From: Linyphia triangularis
Taxonomy: Eukaryota > Arthropoda > Arachnida > Araneae > Linyphiidae
Direction: 5' to 3'
NCBI GenBank assembly: GCA_963978545.1
Contig: OZ021723.1
Span: forward strand, 49,182,569-49,246,568
DNA: 64,000 bases
Below are positions 37,079-48,655 of this stretch, one piece after another. Numbering within the stretch: position 1 is the first letter of the stretch; each line of letters starts with the position of its first letter. The notes below the pieces were generated by a model. That model was not told the origin of the DNA. It made no database searches and saw only the letters and a list, made by a program, of their open reading frames with translations. The position numbers were made by a program, and so were the translations under genes.

Positions 37079-38599
37079 GACTTCCAAGTGAAAATCACGA
37101 ATCTCTCTAGAAGAAAGAAAGAAAACTATATACAGTATGGATCCCAATTTACACAAATTCTCTTTCCAATTGTATATTTTTTATAATAAACTTGCTTCAA
37201 GAAAAAAAATCAAGTAAACACTGATAGATACAGGGAAGAAGTGAAATTTATCTTTGGAAAGTAGTGACAATATGATACTATCACTTTACTTTCAAGAGAA
37301 ATCAGGATTTTCATTGACGGACAAATCATCAAGAAAAAGTCAATATGAATCAAAATTATTCACTAATACTGTTTCCAATCACATACTTCGCATAATTTTT
37401 TCAGCTGAAGATCGTGACCCAACTCCTGGAAGTCAAAAAGGGTCATTTCTCTTTAAAAAATTGCAGCAATGAGAAATTGCACTTCATAATCTCAATGAGA
37501 CGTCAGAACCTTGCAGACACCGAAATACCAGGCATCAAGAAAAGAAGTTATTATAAATCTTAATTAAATATTAACATTCATTTAAATTTTTTATGAAATA
37601 AACAGTGCAGTTCTATATTCTCATTTAGATTACACAAATATTTAAATGATATCATCATTAATTACAATATTTTCCATAAGTGAAACCTTTTACAAACAGA
37701 AAACATGATACAATAAAAGAATCTGATTCTTTTTAAATAGGTACTTCAAGAAAATATATTTTTGATTTGCAAAAAAAAAATAATAATTTTTAAATGTAGA
37801 ATTTAAAAAAGCTTACTTACCAAAAGCAAAGTCAATTTATGTTTCTTTTTATGATTAAATTTTTCTAAGATATATGCTTGTATTGTTCTCGAGACTTCAA
37901 AATGAACTATAGAAACACTGATAAAACTGCTTACTAAATCTTTGATTGTACGAGATTTTTTCTTTAATATTCAGAAAATACAAAATATTTGTAAGTTACT
38001 AAAGTAAAACATCTTTCTAACAAGTGCTTATAAAATAGAAGTAAACTAACTTAACTATAATGTATGTTGAGAACGACTTTTTTATTTCTGAAACGAAAGT
38101 TCTTTATGTCTACTCCGAAACCAATCAGGAAGTTTGAATGCCTTCCAAAGATGTTCAAGCTAAAAATACCTGTCAAATAGTTATAGAACAATTAATTGTA
38201 GAACACATAAATGTCCATACTTGGAAAAAAGCCTAAGTTGAAATGTAAGCCGTTAATCGAATAATTTATTACAGAAACCCCATAATTGAAAAAGCTTAGT
38301 TTTGAGATAATTAAAAAAAAAATATCTCACACCTTTAAAAAATATTTTCTAAAAAAATAATAATTAAAAAAAAATAATAATATAAATGATGACTTGTGAA
38401 CTTTGGAAGTGAAGTTAGTTCAGTTTTTAATTTAGGTGGATGGTGTAGAAAAAAAATGTGTATTAAATGTCTCAAAACTACACATTATACAGTAAGTTTC
38501 TGTAATAAGTTATTCAATTGTATTCAATATTTTGTGAAATATAATATTAAAACCATTAAAATATAAACTTCCAGTCAAGCAAATTTTGTGGACAGTTTA
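37079..38599. other. A+T-rich stretch without a recognisable gene
   Basis: One 72-codon frame (37254-37472 plus) without motif. Nothing else is seen. Confidence 0.5.
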
Positions 38600-39560
38600 T
38601 GTCATGGTTAGGTAAATATATATTGGTTGGTCACTGGTACCAACAGTCATGGATCGTCGTTACCGCAATAACTATTATTAATCAAGATATGGCCAATATT
38701 GTGATCAAATTGGTTCGTTTAGAATTGAATCAGGGGAACAAGGAAGAGAAACATTAAAAAGTAAAAAAACACATTTAATAAATCACTTCAATCAGGTATC
38801 TCAGGGCATTTAATTACGGAAGTATGAGATTAAATTATTTTATTATAAGAAGGGAGTTATAGACTTACAGCTGTTTGGGTGCTTGGGATCGAGTCAGGAT
38901 CGGTCCGAAAGATCCAGACTCATTCAGTTGCGGGATGCGAGGCTTGACTGTTAGGATATGAAGCTAGGGAATGAAGATGTGCTTGTGGATGGCTCGGGCT
39001 CATTCGTAAGTGGGATACTAGGCTTGAGTCTGAACATTGAGGCTCGGGAGCTACTGAATTAGAACTTTTCCTTGGTGAGTCACTGGGAATCTTCTTCCGT
39101 AAACTCCTTTAGAATAGTTTGAACTGGGACATCTAGGAACTCTGAGGAAAGGATTGGTATCCTTCTATGATGCTTGCCTTGTGGATAACTGTAGCCTGGA
39201 CTTTTCCGTGGGCTTACATCAAGGCCTCGTACATTGCGCTCTTTCCGGACAGACGTGAAATTAAACAACAGAAGCAGTCTCAGTTGTTACAACGTGGTCA
39301 GTGAAGGGAAAAAGTCTCCTCTGAGAGCTTGTTCGGCCTTTTTACATCATAATGAGACGATCCCTATTTTCCATGGACATCCAATTGCACTTTAAAGTCC
39401 TCCTCCCTCATGCTTCTTCGTATCTGCCCAATCAAATTCTTCTGTAAATTTTGCTCCTAAAAATTACCATTACATCTGGGGTAGGTCCTTTTTACCCCAC
39501 AATACATGTAAAAATTGTGACTGTGTAATCCCATTATCACAGTTTAGTATATTCTTTATT
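38600..39560 (-). other. G+C-richer block, possible retroelement relic
   Basis: A sharply bounded, less A+T-rich block of about 950 bp. On the minus strand, 39268-39080 reads MFNFTSVRKERNVRGLDVSP...EFTEEDSQ, a stop, and further on in the same frame PLTNEPEPSTSTSSFPSF, a protein-like hydrophilic composition. The segment near 39475-39505 has an inverted GGGGTA/TACCCC pair. It could be a solo LTR with adjoining gag remnant or another repeat. I found no matching second LTR, primer-binding site or reverse transcriptase in the window, so the call is tentative. Confidence 0.3.
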
Positions 39561-40673
39561 GTAAAAGAACGATATTAACACGTATTCAAGTGTTTCTCCT
39601 CCAGAAATTAACATCCCTGCAAACATATTATCCTGCCAATGTCACTGTTTGTGTGTGGTGCGATACAGAGAAGGCCCTATCAACTCTTAGGGCTTAAATC
39701 CTCACTACTATGTGTGACATGGAAATATTTTATTTTTTTTAATAATGATGATTTATTTCTTTATCCCAAATAAATAAACACTGAAAAATCAATAGTATTG
39801 GACATTTTGTTCAAGGATCCGTTTGCAAAATATTTTTTTTTAGAAAATTTTTAGCAATCCATCATTAGAAATAATATGAGATGCTTCGGAATGTAAAATT
39901 TTTTAACGAAATATCCATTTTTAGTATTAATAAACGTTTTAATATTTTAAAGAAGATTGTACCTAACAACAGACTCAAGGTCCTATACATAAGAAATATC
40001 TTTTTTAATAAAAAAAAATAGGGCACCCTGGTAAAGATTTTTTTTTTTTTTAATTCCATATATCTCTGTAATATAAAGCAATCTGTGTTTGTAATATCAA
40101 GCAATTATGAATGAATTTTCTAGTTTAGGTTATCTAGCATTCATAGATAAATCATAATAAATACAAATATGTGTTACTAAGACCAAACTTTACGTTATTT
40201 GTGTCTATTTTCCAACAGTGGTGTGCCAGTTTGAAATTCTCCATAAACTAGTAGGATTATGTAAAAAAGGGCTTCATCAAGCTTATCAATTTAGTTATAT
40301 TTTTGTTTATTATACAAATTGACAGATTTTAGTCATCATTAGTCATCTATCTAAATAGTTGGAAATTTTCGTCAGTAAATATCATTAAATTATACTTGAT
40401 TAGGATCTGGACCTGATACAATATTTAGTTATAAAAAACTAAGAGGGTGCAAGCACCTTCCTGGTGGCTCTCATGTCTACTGGCCATAAGGGAGAATAAT
40501 TTTTTTTTAAAGTGAAGTACCTCATAAACAGCTTAGAAGATAAAAAGAATGCGAGTTCTCAAAATTACTAACTTGAATTCAGAAGGAAAACGTGGCTGAA
40601 AATTGAAATTCATTTTGTTTACAGGGCAAAAGAAACCATAAAAATATCCAGAATTTGATACAACCTGGAACAG
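39561..40673. other. A+T-rich stretch without a recognisable gene
   Basis: A 79-codon Phe/Leu/Lys-rich minus frame (39865-40104) has no motif. Nothing else is seen. Confidence 0.5.
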
Positions 40674-40996
40674 CGAAAGAGCGTATGTTTCCAATTGTTT
40701 TTTAGCTTGGTGCTTAAAAGACTAAGAAAGCAGAAATTTTCTTCTATAAGCCACTTTGGTTCATGAATATATTTTGGAACATAAAACACCTAAGGTACGC
40801 TCTAGATCGATAAAAGAATAAACGTTTCCAAAATTGAAGTCCGAAGCTACATAAAAATCTGAAAATTAAAATTTAGGTAGACTTTTGGCAACAAAGGTAC
40901 AAGAATACATTTTGAAATTATGAACACCTTATAGCGCAGAAAGAACACTCTTTCCCGATATTGTTGTTTTGAAACTTAGTTAAAATAAATTTCAAC
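40674..40996. repeat. tandem unit of about 130-138 bp, about 2.4 copies (locus 2)
   Basis: Units start near 40675 (AAAGAGCGTATGTTTCCAA), 40812 (AAAAGAATAAACGTTTCCAA) and 40939 (GAAAGAACACTCTTTCCC). Each full unit also contains a GAATA-ATTTTG-AA segment followed by an AACACCT segment. It is the same unit as at 13953-14165, 26.7 kb away. Copies are strongly diverged. Confidence 0.65.
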
Positions 40997-43764
40997 AATC
41001 AAGCATTTTTGATGGCAGTTTTTTCCAAAAAAAGTGTTAGTGTTTAAAAATTCCAATGTTGTTTCAATCTTTTATCTCTTTATGTAAAAAGAATTTCAGC
41101 AATGATCACAAAGTATAAATTTACAAACTTATCTGACATAAAGAAATGGTGCCAAAGCTATTTATCAAAGATTCAAGTCATTGAAAGATTCGAAGTAATT
41201 TATAGTAATTTAATTTTATTTAAAAATTTTAAAATATTTAAACTAACTACTTTCATTTTAGACGTTTGAATTTAACATCTTGTTATTTTAAATTAAAATT
41301 GTACTGGTTGCATGAATAAATGTATAAGTATTATATAATGGTTTAAATCTATGGAATTTCGTCCGTCCTTTTGTGGTGAATTATCTACTTAATAAATCAA
41401 GTAAAACTTGAACTAAAAAGTTTTTAATGGTTCATTAATTCAGTTAATTTTTCATTATTAGCGGCTTTACGTGCAATATTCCAGATTAAAAAGTTGTATT
41501 GCCCGACTAACAGGGATGACGTAAATAATTCAATCGGGAACATATAAGTATATTTTCTTCAGACAACATTATTGGCATTACATTTTGAAATACCCCTATT
41601 TGTATTAAAATTTTATTTATAAGGCGGATTTTTTCAGATATTTTTTTTTTTTTTAAATTCCGATTTTTTTTGTATGAGTTTTTATTAATTGACTATTTCT
41701 GTCCAACATCCTCTATACTCTGACCCCCAAAAAATATTTCCTTACTCAAAAGATATTAAAAAGCTAAATTTTGTGGCAAATAACCCAAATGAATGCATAA
41801 TTATATTGAAAGATAAATAGGTAAAAATATATTTTAAGATATTTAATATTAATATCTGATTTTTTAATTTTTTTTTTCTTTTCTTTTCTGTATAAAAATA
41901 TCTGTTATTTTAGAAAATAGTGATACATTTAAGAAATTAGCATAATTCATATCACCATCATCCACTTAGCTTTTCAATAAATACGAGTTATCTAGTATTT
42001 GTTTGTTGGTGTTTTTCTTACTTTTCTGAGCCTACACTTTTATTCAATCTATTCTTTTGATAAAGAAATTAATATATTAAATTGGAATATTAACCCAGAA
42101 CATAACCAAAATAAATTACATTGTAGAGACATAGCCATATAACAACCATATATAATTTGGCAACAATTAATAAATAAAATATCTTTCTGCTTAGGTTGAA
42201 GGTGTACGATAACAAAAATCCTGCTAATACGTTGTTTATTTTCAAAATACCATTGAGTTTGGTGACAAACTTAGGGTGAACATGTGTCACCTAATATTCA
42301 AGTTCTAATCCAATATCTAAATTCTTAGTCAAAACTTGAATTTTCTGCAACACTCGCCTTGTAAAAATCCCATACTAGTGTATTATACCTAATCCTACTG
42401 ACCTTCAAATTATATGAAATATGTTTGTAGCATTTATAATTTAAAATTAATAATTTACAATTTAATTATGACTTTGGCTCGTTATTTCTAGTACTTCTAT
42501 TTACGAATTTCGGTTGTATTTTGGTGCAAGAACTCATCTTAGCGCGAAATTTCATTTGACATATAGCTTGCGTTTGTTTTGTATGTTTCCTGGGTTCGTT
42601 GAACTCAGACAAACTGAACCTTTCCTTTATATGAGTACTAGTGTTGCTTAGAAGGTAAAAAAACCCTCTTATTTTCATATTTTGTATGTGTTCTGTCAAT
42701 AAAGGAAATTATAAAAACGTTATAAAGTTTAAAATGTATTTAATGTAGTTATTATTAATAAATTATTGTACTTAAATTCAGTATTATTAATTGTGTACAG
42801 AGGACGACAATTTTTCTAATTGTTTAAATTTTCGGGTAATGATTACAATAATATAAATTTTTTGAGTTTTTTCAAGAGGTAAACGACACTTTTTTATTAA
42901 TATATTAATTTTTTAAGAATAGCTAGAATTTTTAATGATATATAGTTTCTCAACTTTAATAAGGTACTCTGCAAAAATAGGAAAAATTGGACAGTGCCAT
43001 TAACTTCTATGGCACATGATTATTCAGTAAGTTTTTATTACTACAACAACACATTAACGAATGAATGCATAAAAAATTAATTTATTCAGGATTCTGTTAT
43101 TCATAAAAAAAAATAGAAATTCCACATCCTCTTACACATAAACGTACAGCCCAAAAAAGAAACCGTAAATATAATTGCAGCTCATAAAACATCTGCTCGT
43201 CCGATTTTAATTCCTCAAATACAAAAACTCATTGTAATGTTCTTCCGCAGAGAAAAAACAATAAGTCCCAAAGTTGGCTACCTTCTAGTTGAGTCTTTCC
43301 ATCCAGCTGTCATTCCGCATCAGTCCAGTTCCATATCACCGCATCTCCAACGACTTTTCCTCCCTCAAAGCAATAACCCTTTCTTCTGCTCCATAAAGAC
43401 GAGTGTAGGATTTGAGAACACTCAGGGAGAAAAGGGACTCGTATTTTGTTCGATTTTATGGCAATTTTATTGCGACAGGGAAATTTGATATCAGAATCTT
43501 TTCATTTAAAGTTAAGGAAAGGTAAAATTCTTGAGCCAATTTTTAGGAAATAGGTTTTGAATCCTTTCGTTTTTGTTATTACTATTTTTTTTTTTTTTTT
43601 TTTCGTTCCTCTAACTCTCAAGTATTCCCCGCATAAAAACATCAGATGTTATTTTTTCTGTTAGCTTATACTTTTTCTAAGTGAGTAATACATTGTTGTA
43701 GGAATTCTTGTTGCTGCAACAATGTTCGCTTAGTCTTTTAAAAACTTAAGTATAATATTTTGTA
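40997..43764. other. A+T-rich stretch without a recognisable gene
   Basis: Short frames without motif (42090-42290 and 42466-42699 minus, 43237-43488 plus). The last lies in a slightly G+C-richer patch. A T run occurs near 43587-43602. Confidence 0.5.
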
Positions 43765-44063
43765 TACTGATATCGCTAATAAAGTAGTTCACCTAATTGA
43801 GTTATGATGTTTTGATTTTGACTTAATTATAATACTTTTAAAATATGCCACTTAAGAGAACAAGTTAAAACATTGAACATAATCCTTACAAACATTATCT
43901 TTCTTACGACTTTTTCATGCTGATATTGTTAATAAAGTACTTCAATTAATTGAGTTATGCTCTTTCGATTTTAACTTAAATATGATAATTCTAAAACAAG
44001 AACACGTTTAAGAGAACACGTTTAAACATTAAACACAACTCTCAAGGAAATTATCTTTCTTAG
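43765..44063 (+). repeat. two-copy tandem duplication, period 152 bp
   Basis: 43765-43915 and 43917-44063 are diverged direct copies. Both run from TGATAT-G-TAATAAAGTA through AATTGAGTTATG, TTAAGAGAACA and ATTATCTTTCTTA in the same order and spacing. Non-coding. Confidence 0.8.
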
Positions 44064-44277
44064 ATTTAAAAGTTTAGACTTTATGAGTTCTCTTTGTGTA
44101 TTTACTGACAGTAATGGATAAAATAATGCATTAATGTGACAAGTAAAAATATCAATTTGTTCAGTAGAGGATTGTTTGGTTGTTTTCAGATTATCTGGCG
44201 CCGTCAGCAACACGAGGGCTATAATGCGCCGAAACATTCGTCATTACACAAGCCAGCATACATTTACAAACACCCAT

Positions 44278-44352
44278 GCCTAACACGGGACTCGAACCCG
44301 CAGCCTAGTGGTTTAGAAGCTAGCACGCTAACCACTATACCGTTTGGTCGGC
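44278..44352 (-). tRNA. tRNA-like sequence (pseudo-tRNA or SINE head)
   Basis: The minus strand begins GCCGACCAAACGGTATAGTG and ends GTTAGGC, 75 bases. An A-box-like segment (GGTATAGTGGTTAGC) and a perfect B box GGTTCGAGTCC with a good T arm (GCGGGTTCGAGTCCCGT) are present. The loop region reads GCTTCTAAAC, suggesting descent from a TCT-anticodon tRNA-Arg. The anticodon stem does not pair, and the acceptor stem has two mismatches, so it is unlikely to be a working tRNA. The minus strand continues past the 3' end into a G+C-richer tail (to about 44190), as in tRNA-derived SINEs. Confidence 0.6.
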
Positions 44353-47300
44353 GGTACAGTAGAGGAAAAAAACAAAATGGAAAAGGAAACATGTTCAGTA
44401 AAGCTAGAATAACAATTATTGTTGCTATAAGCATTTTTTGAAGAGTATCTTTTTAAATTAAGACAAACAAGTATGTATATTTAATTATTTTATTCTATTC
44501 TAAACTCACTTATCCATAACTTAAGCTCAAATTAGATTTTAACATAGAACTTGCAGATGAAAGACATCAGATGAACGAAATAAAGATTAAATGGACTATC
44601 TTCATGTACCATAACAGTGTGACTGTGTTCAGAACAACAGAGGAAATTTACATAAAATCAAACAACTCCAAAAGTTAGTCATTTATATCATATAAGATAT
44701 AACATTAATATGTACATAGAATTGCATTCTCGTACTTATCATGACGTACTTTATGAATTGTGTAAATCACACTTCTCTTTCAACCATAGACACTATTTTA
44801 AAGCTATATAGTTTCTAACACATTTATCGTACCATAAAGCATCTTTGAACGTTCCACACGATTTTAACTGAATTGTTTCAAATGAGTGTTCTTGTGTGAT
44901 TACATCTGTAATATCTTCTATTTATAATCGTTTATCCAAAGCAATAGTAACTTTCTAAAAACACAAATCCTAACCAATATTTTATAAGAAAATAATTACT
45001 TGGAGCTAGCTAGAAAACGTAATTACAAAAAAAAAACTTTAGTTTGAATACATCATGTGCAATAAGTCAATACAATATATTACAATCTAAAGACGAAAAT
45101 ATTTTTTACTGACGGAAGTATTTAAATTTAATGTTGTTGGACGAAGAATAACTTGAGAAATGTGAGAACATAATATTAAAAGAATAAATACAAAACAAAT
45201 GCATCGATTAGAGGATATAAATGTTATCGTCTTTGAATGCACTTTTAGAATAGAACATGGTAAGAAAATTAAACGAAAGTATTTTCAATGTTTGTTAAAA
45301 ATTAATAAAATGCAGTTGAAACTTTCCAAATCGAAATTAATGTTTTTCAAAATTAATATTTGAAATTACTTTTATTCCAAAATAAAAATAAATCAATTAT
45401 CCTAACCACTTTATTTTTTTTTCAAGTAACCAACAATTGAATTACTTTAACTCATTTACCAAACGGAAAGTACGAATTTGTTTCGTCATTTAGAGTAAAA
45501 TTTATCAGAAGTTAGAAAACGAAACATCGTATTAGAACAAAACAGTTTCAAAACAGTGTTTGGATATACTCTTTATCTCAGATGAAATTATTTCCAAATC
45601 TAATTTGCAATGCAAGGAAAAAATTAAATATGCCATTTGAATGAAATGCAATTTCAATTTTCTACAAATGTTAGTTTTTAATTTCATTACAAAGTAATTT
45701 CAAGAATCCTAAATAAATATTTGATCAAAAAATAAATACAAAAGCGAAATATGAAAGTACATTACATTTGTTTTGTGGTAAATATCAAATTATTCTTGAG
45801 CTCTTAAAAAATATAATCTACTTATACAAATGTATAAATATTGCTTTGCCTCCATAACAAACAAAACTAAGTTTAGAATCTGATTAGATTTCTTTTGTTC
45901 TACTTAAAAATGCTTTAATAAACTCAAGCATCATCTTCCAAGAAGACATACTAAAATGAATCGAAATTAATAATTATTTTAAACTATCAAAAAGCTGATA
46001 CCCTAAGCTTATTTTAAGAGTATAATTACAAGCTTTTTTGAAGAATATTTAATTATGTTTCCAACATTCTAATTAAAATAGTTATTGGTCTGATATGCTG
46101 TTGTATTAGTTTTCTGATAGCGAAAATTAAACATGAGAGCAATACTTCTCTTAAGCGTGTCTCCTCCAGTGTTATAAATGCTTTGGGGTAATATCGCTCT
46201 CATTTCAGACGTTGAAATGTTTGTAACAGTGGTTAGGCTTACTGTAGGAAAAAAACTTGAGCAGAACCTATATGAAAGTTACACTTTTGCCAGAAAATAT
46301 TTAGAGCATGATGTGGTGTACTGAATTTCTAATTTTAAGAAAGCCTTTCGGGTGGGTTTTCAAGCCACGCAATACCGTGCATTTATAGAGGTTTTCAATA
46401 CCGCGCAATTTTAATAGAGTATGGAGGGTTATCTATTTTTCAAGGTAGAGTGACACCATTCTAAAAGTAATACACTCATAATTAGAGTTGGAAGTTTTTG
46501 ATAGGTGAGCTCTAGAAATTTCCTTCAAAAACGTCGGGATGGATAGAGTTCCAGCTTGATGAAGTAATGGTCTTACGCTCAAATATTGGCCAATTGTTCT
46601 CAAATTCACCAATTTTTTATTTTTTTTTTTTATTTTTTTTTAAATAAGCTAATTTTAATAACGTTAAGTGGTTTTTAACCATAAATCTGTGTGTGTGGAT
46701 TTTTATTTTCGGTATTTAATTTATATTTTTAAATGATGTAATATATTTAATAAAAAATTGTTCCAAGTTTGTTAAATATTAATTTAATAACGAAGAACAC
46801 TTCCCAGATTTGCATTTACTACTGTTTTGAAGACTTTATTTAATTAAAGGCAATAATATTGCAAAAAGATCCAAGTAATCTGTATAAAGTTTTACATTGT
46901 TCTAATTTTATGCATAAATTGTTCCTAAATATAATTTCCCTTATATTAAAATTAAATAACTAATTGATAATTACAAATGTGAATTAGTTGGAACTAATAG
47001 AAGTGTAACCTTCTCTTTAGTTTAAAATGCATTTATTTGAAAGCAGTTAATAAGCACGATTTTTGCCTTTTAATTTTGAAATTAAATCGATTGACATTAT
47101 AAATACATAAATGATAACGGATTTACTGAAAAGTCGACATAAAATTCCCTAAGAGGCTATTAATAAAAGCTCTTCCAGTATACGCTGACAAATATCCTAA
47201 TTACTGGATTAGAAATAATCTTCACTATCGCGAGAATTAAAGTAGCGGATAAAATGTTTTGATGCAAGTCTAAGCAGTGAAATTTGACAAATTTTATCCG

Positions 47301-47361
47301 ATATAAAGATTAGAAATAAATGGCATAATTAAACGTGGCTGAAAGGATATTTTCAATATTG
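44353..47361. other. A+T-rich stretch without a recognisable gene
   Basis: No reading frame worth naming. 46320-46600 is less A+T-rich and has two similar phrases (CACGCAATACCGTGCA and TACCGCGCAATTTT) about 40 bp apart. They may be part of an old repeat. Confidence 0.5.
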
Positions 47362-47389
47362 TTTTTTTTTTTTTTTTTTTTTTTTTTTT
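47362..47389. repeat. poly-T run (28 T)
   Basis: Uninterrupted T run with no retroposon body recognisable beside it. Confidence 0.9.
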
Positions 47390-48626
47390 CATTAATAGCA
47401 AATAGTAATTACCGGTTTTGACTCTTTAATTTATAATTTTAAATATGTTTACCTATTTTGATAATCAGAAAGTACAACTCTTCTTCATGTAGCTGAAGAT
47501 TAACTGTCAAAAATAAAGCAATTTAAAATAAGAAGTTGTATCTGTAAATTACAGCTGATTGAAATTTCTCTCTAAAATTTGACGGATCAACTCTTGGTAT
47601 CACTTTTTTAATTAATATTTTAAATGAATAAATCTCATTTCACTGTCATAATGAAAGGTTCTATATGTATAAGTTATTTTCATCGTTTGAAAATCGCACA
47701 AATTAAAACAAGTTTTATCTTCGCATGTAACAATTGCGCAGCTGATTTTCAGTATAACCTTTAATATTTGTTAAAAGAACATCATTGTCGAAGATCTGAT
47801 AGCTCTTAGGAGATTTGCTTTCCTTGCCTTACACATTAAAATATGTCCAACCTCTATTGTCTAAAATACACGGGTTAAGCCTATTGCGACCTTTTGTGCG
47901 GAATGTATTGTTAGAGTTTCACACAGTGAAACAAATTTCAAAATTTGCTCAATTATATTTTAAGTCATCTTAGATTAAATTATATCCCTTTGCCACTCAT
48001 TAGATACGAAATGTATTTAACTTAATCTTTAGCTTTAAGTGTGTGTTAAGCATCTGTTAAAATAAAATTAATAAATACATCTTAGTTTTAGACACAAAAG
48101 AATTTTTAGAAAAATATGATAGAATACTTTTAATTTTAATTAAATAAAAATGTAACACACATTAATATTTTCTGCATTATTAGAGGGAATCAGATTTAAT
48201 ACAAGTTATTCAATTAATACGGACTCTTAACTGAATTTTATATATTAAACTCGCAGTACTATATTTTAGGTTTTATTTTTTTCTCGCAAATCAAATATAT
48301 TTGCCAAAATATTTAAATTTTAAGAGAACATAAATTAAGATTACTATAACAGTCTGAATTTTAAATCTTAAATTTATAAACCTTAGAAATGGTATCAGCA
48401 ATTAAATCATCTTCATTTAAAAAACTGTTCTAAAATTTATTGGAAAATTTAAATTGAAATAGAATTCTAATAAAACAACAAAATAAAGGGTTATAGAATT
48501 TTAAGAAAATCAAAGTTAATGAGTTGTTAGAATATATTTCCTCATAATCTCCTTTAAATTAAATAAAAACTTAAAATAATTCAATCTATTTTTTTAATTA
48601 ATATCTTTCTATTATACATGATAGGC
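47390..48626. other. A+T-rich stretch without a recognisable gene
   Basis: Nothing seen on either strand. Confidence 0.55.
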
Positions 48627-48655
48627 TTTTTTTTTTTTTTTTTTTTTTTTTTTTT
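48627..48655. repeat. poly-T run (29 T)
   Basis: Uninterrupted T run. Confidence 0.9.

Noticed and set aside
44278..44352. A functional tRNA-Arg gene
   Set aside because: The anticodon stem does not form and the acceptor stem has mismatches, so I call it a tRNA-like pseudogene or SINE head.
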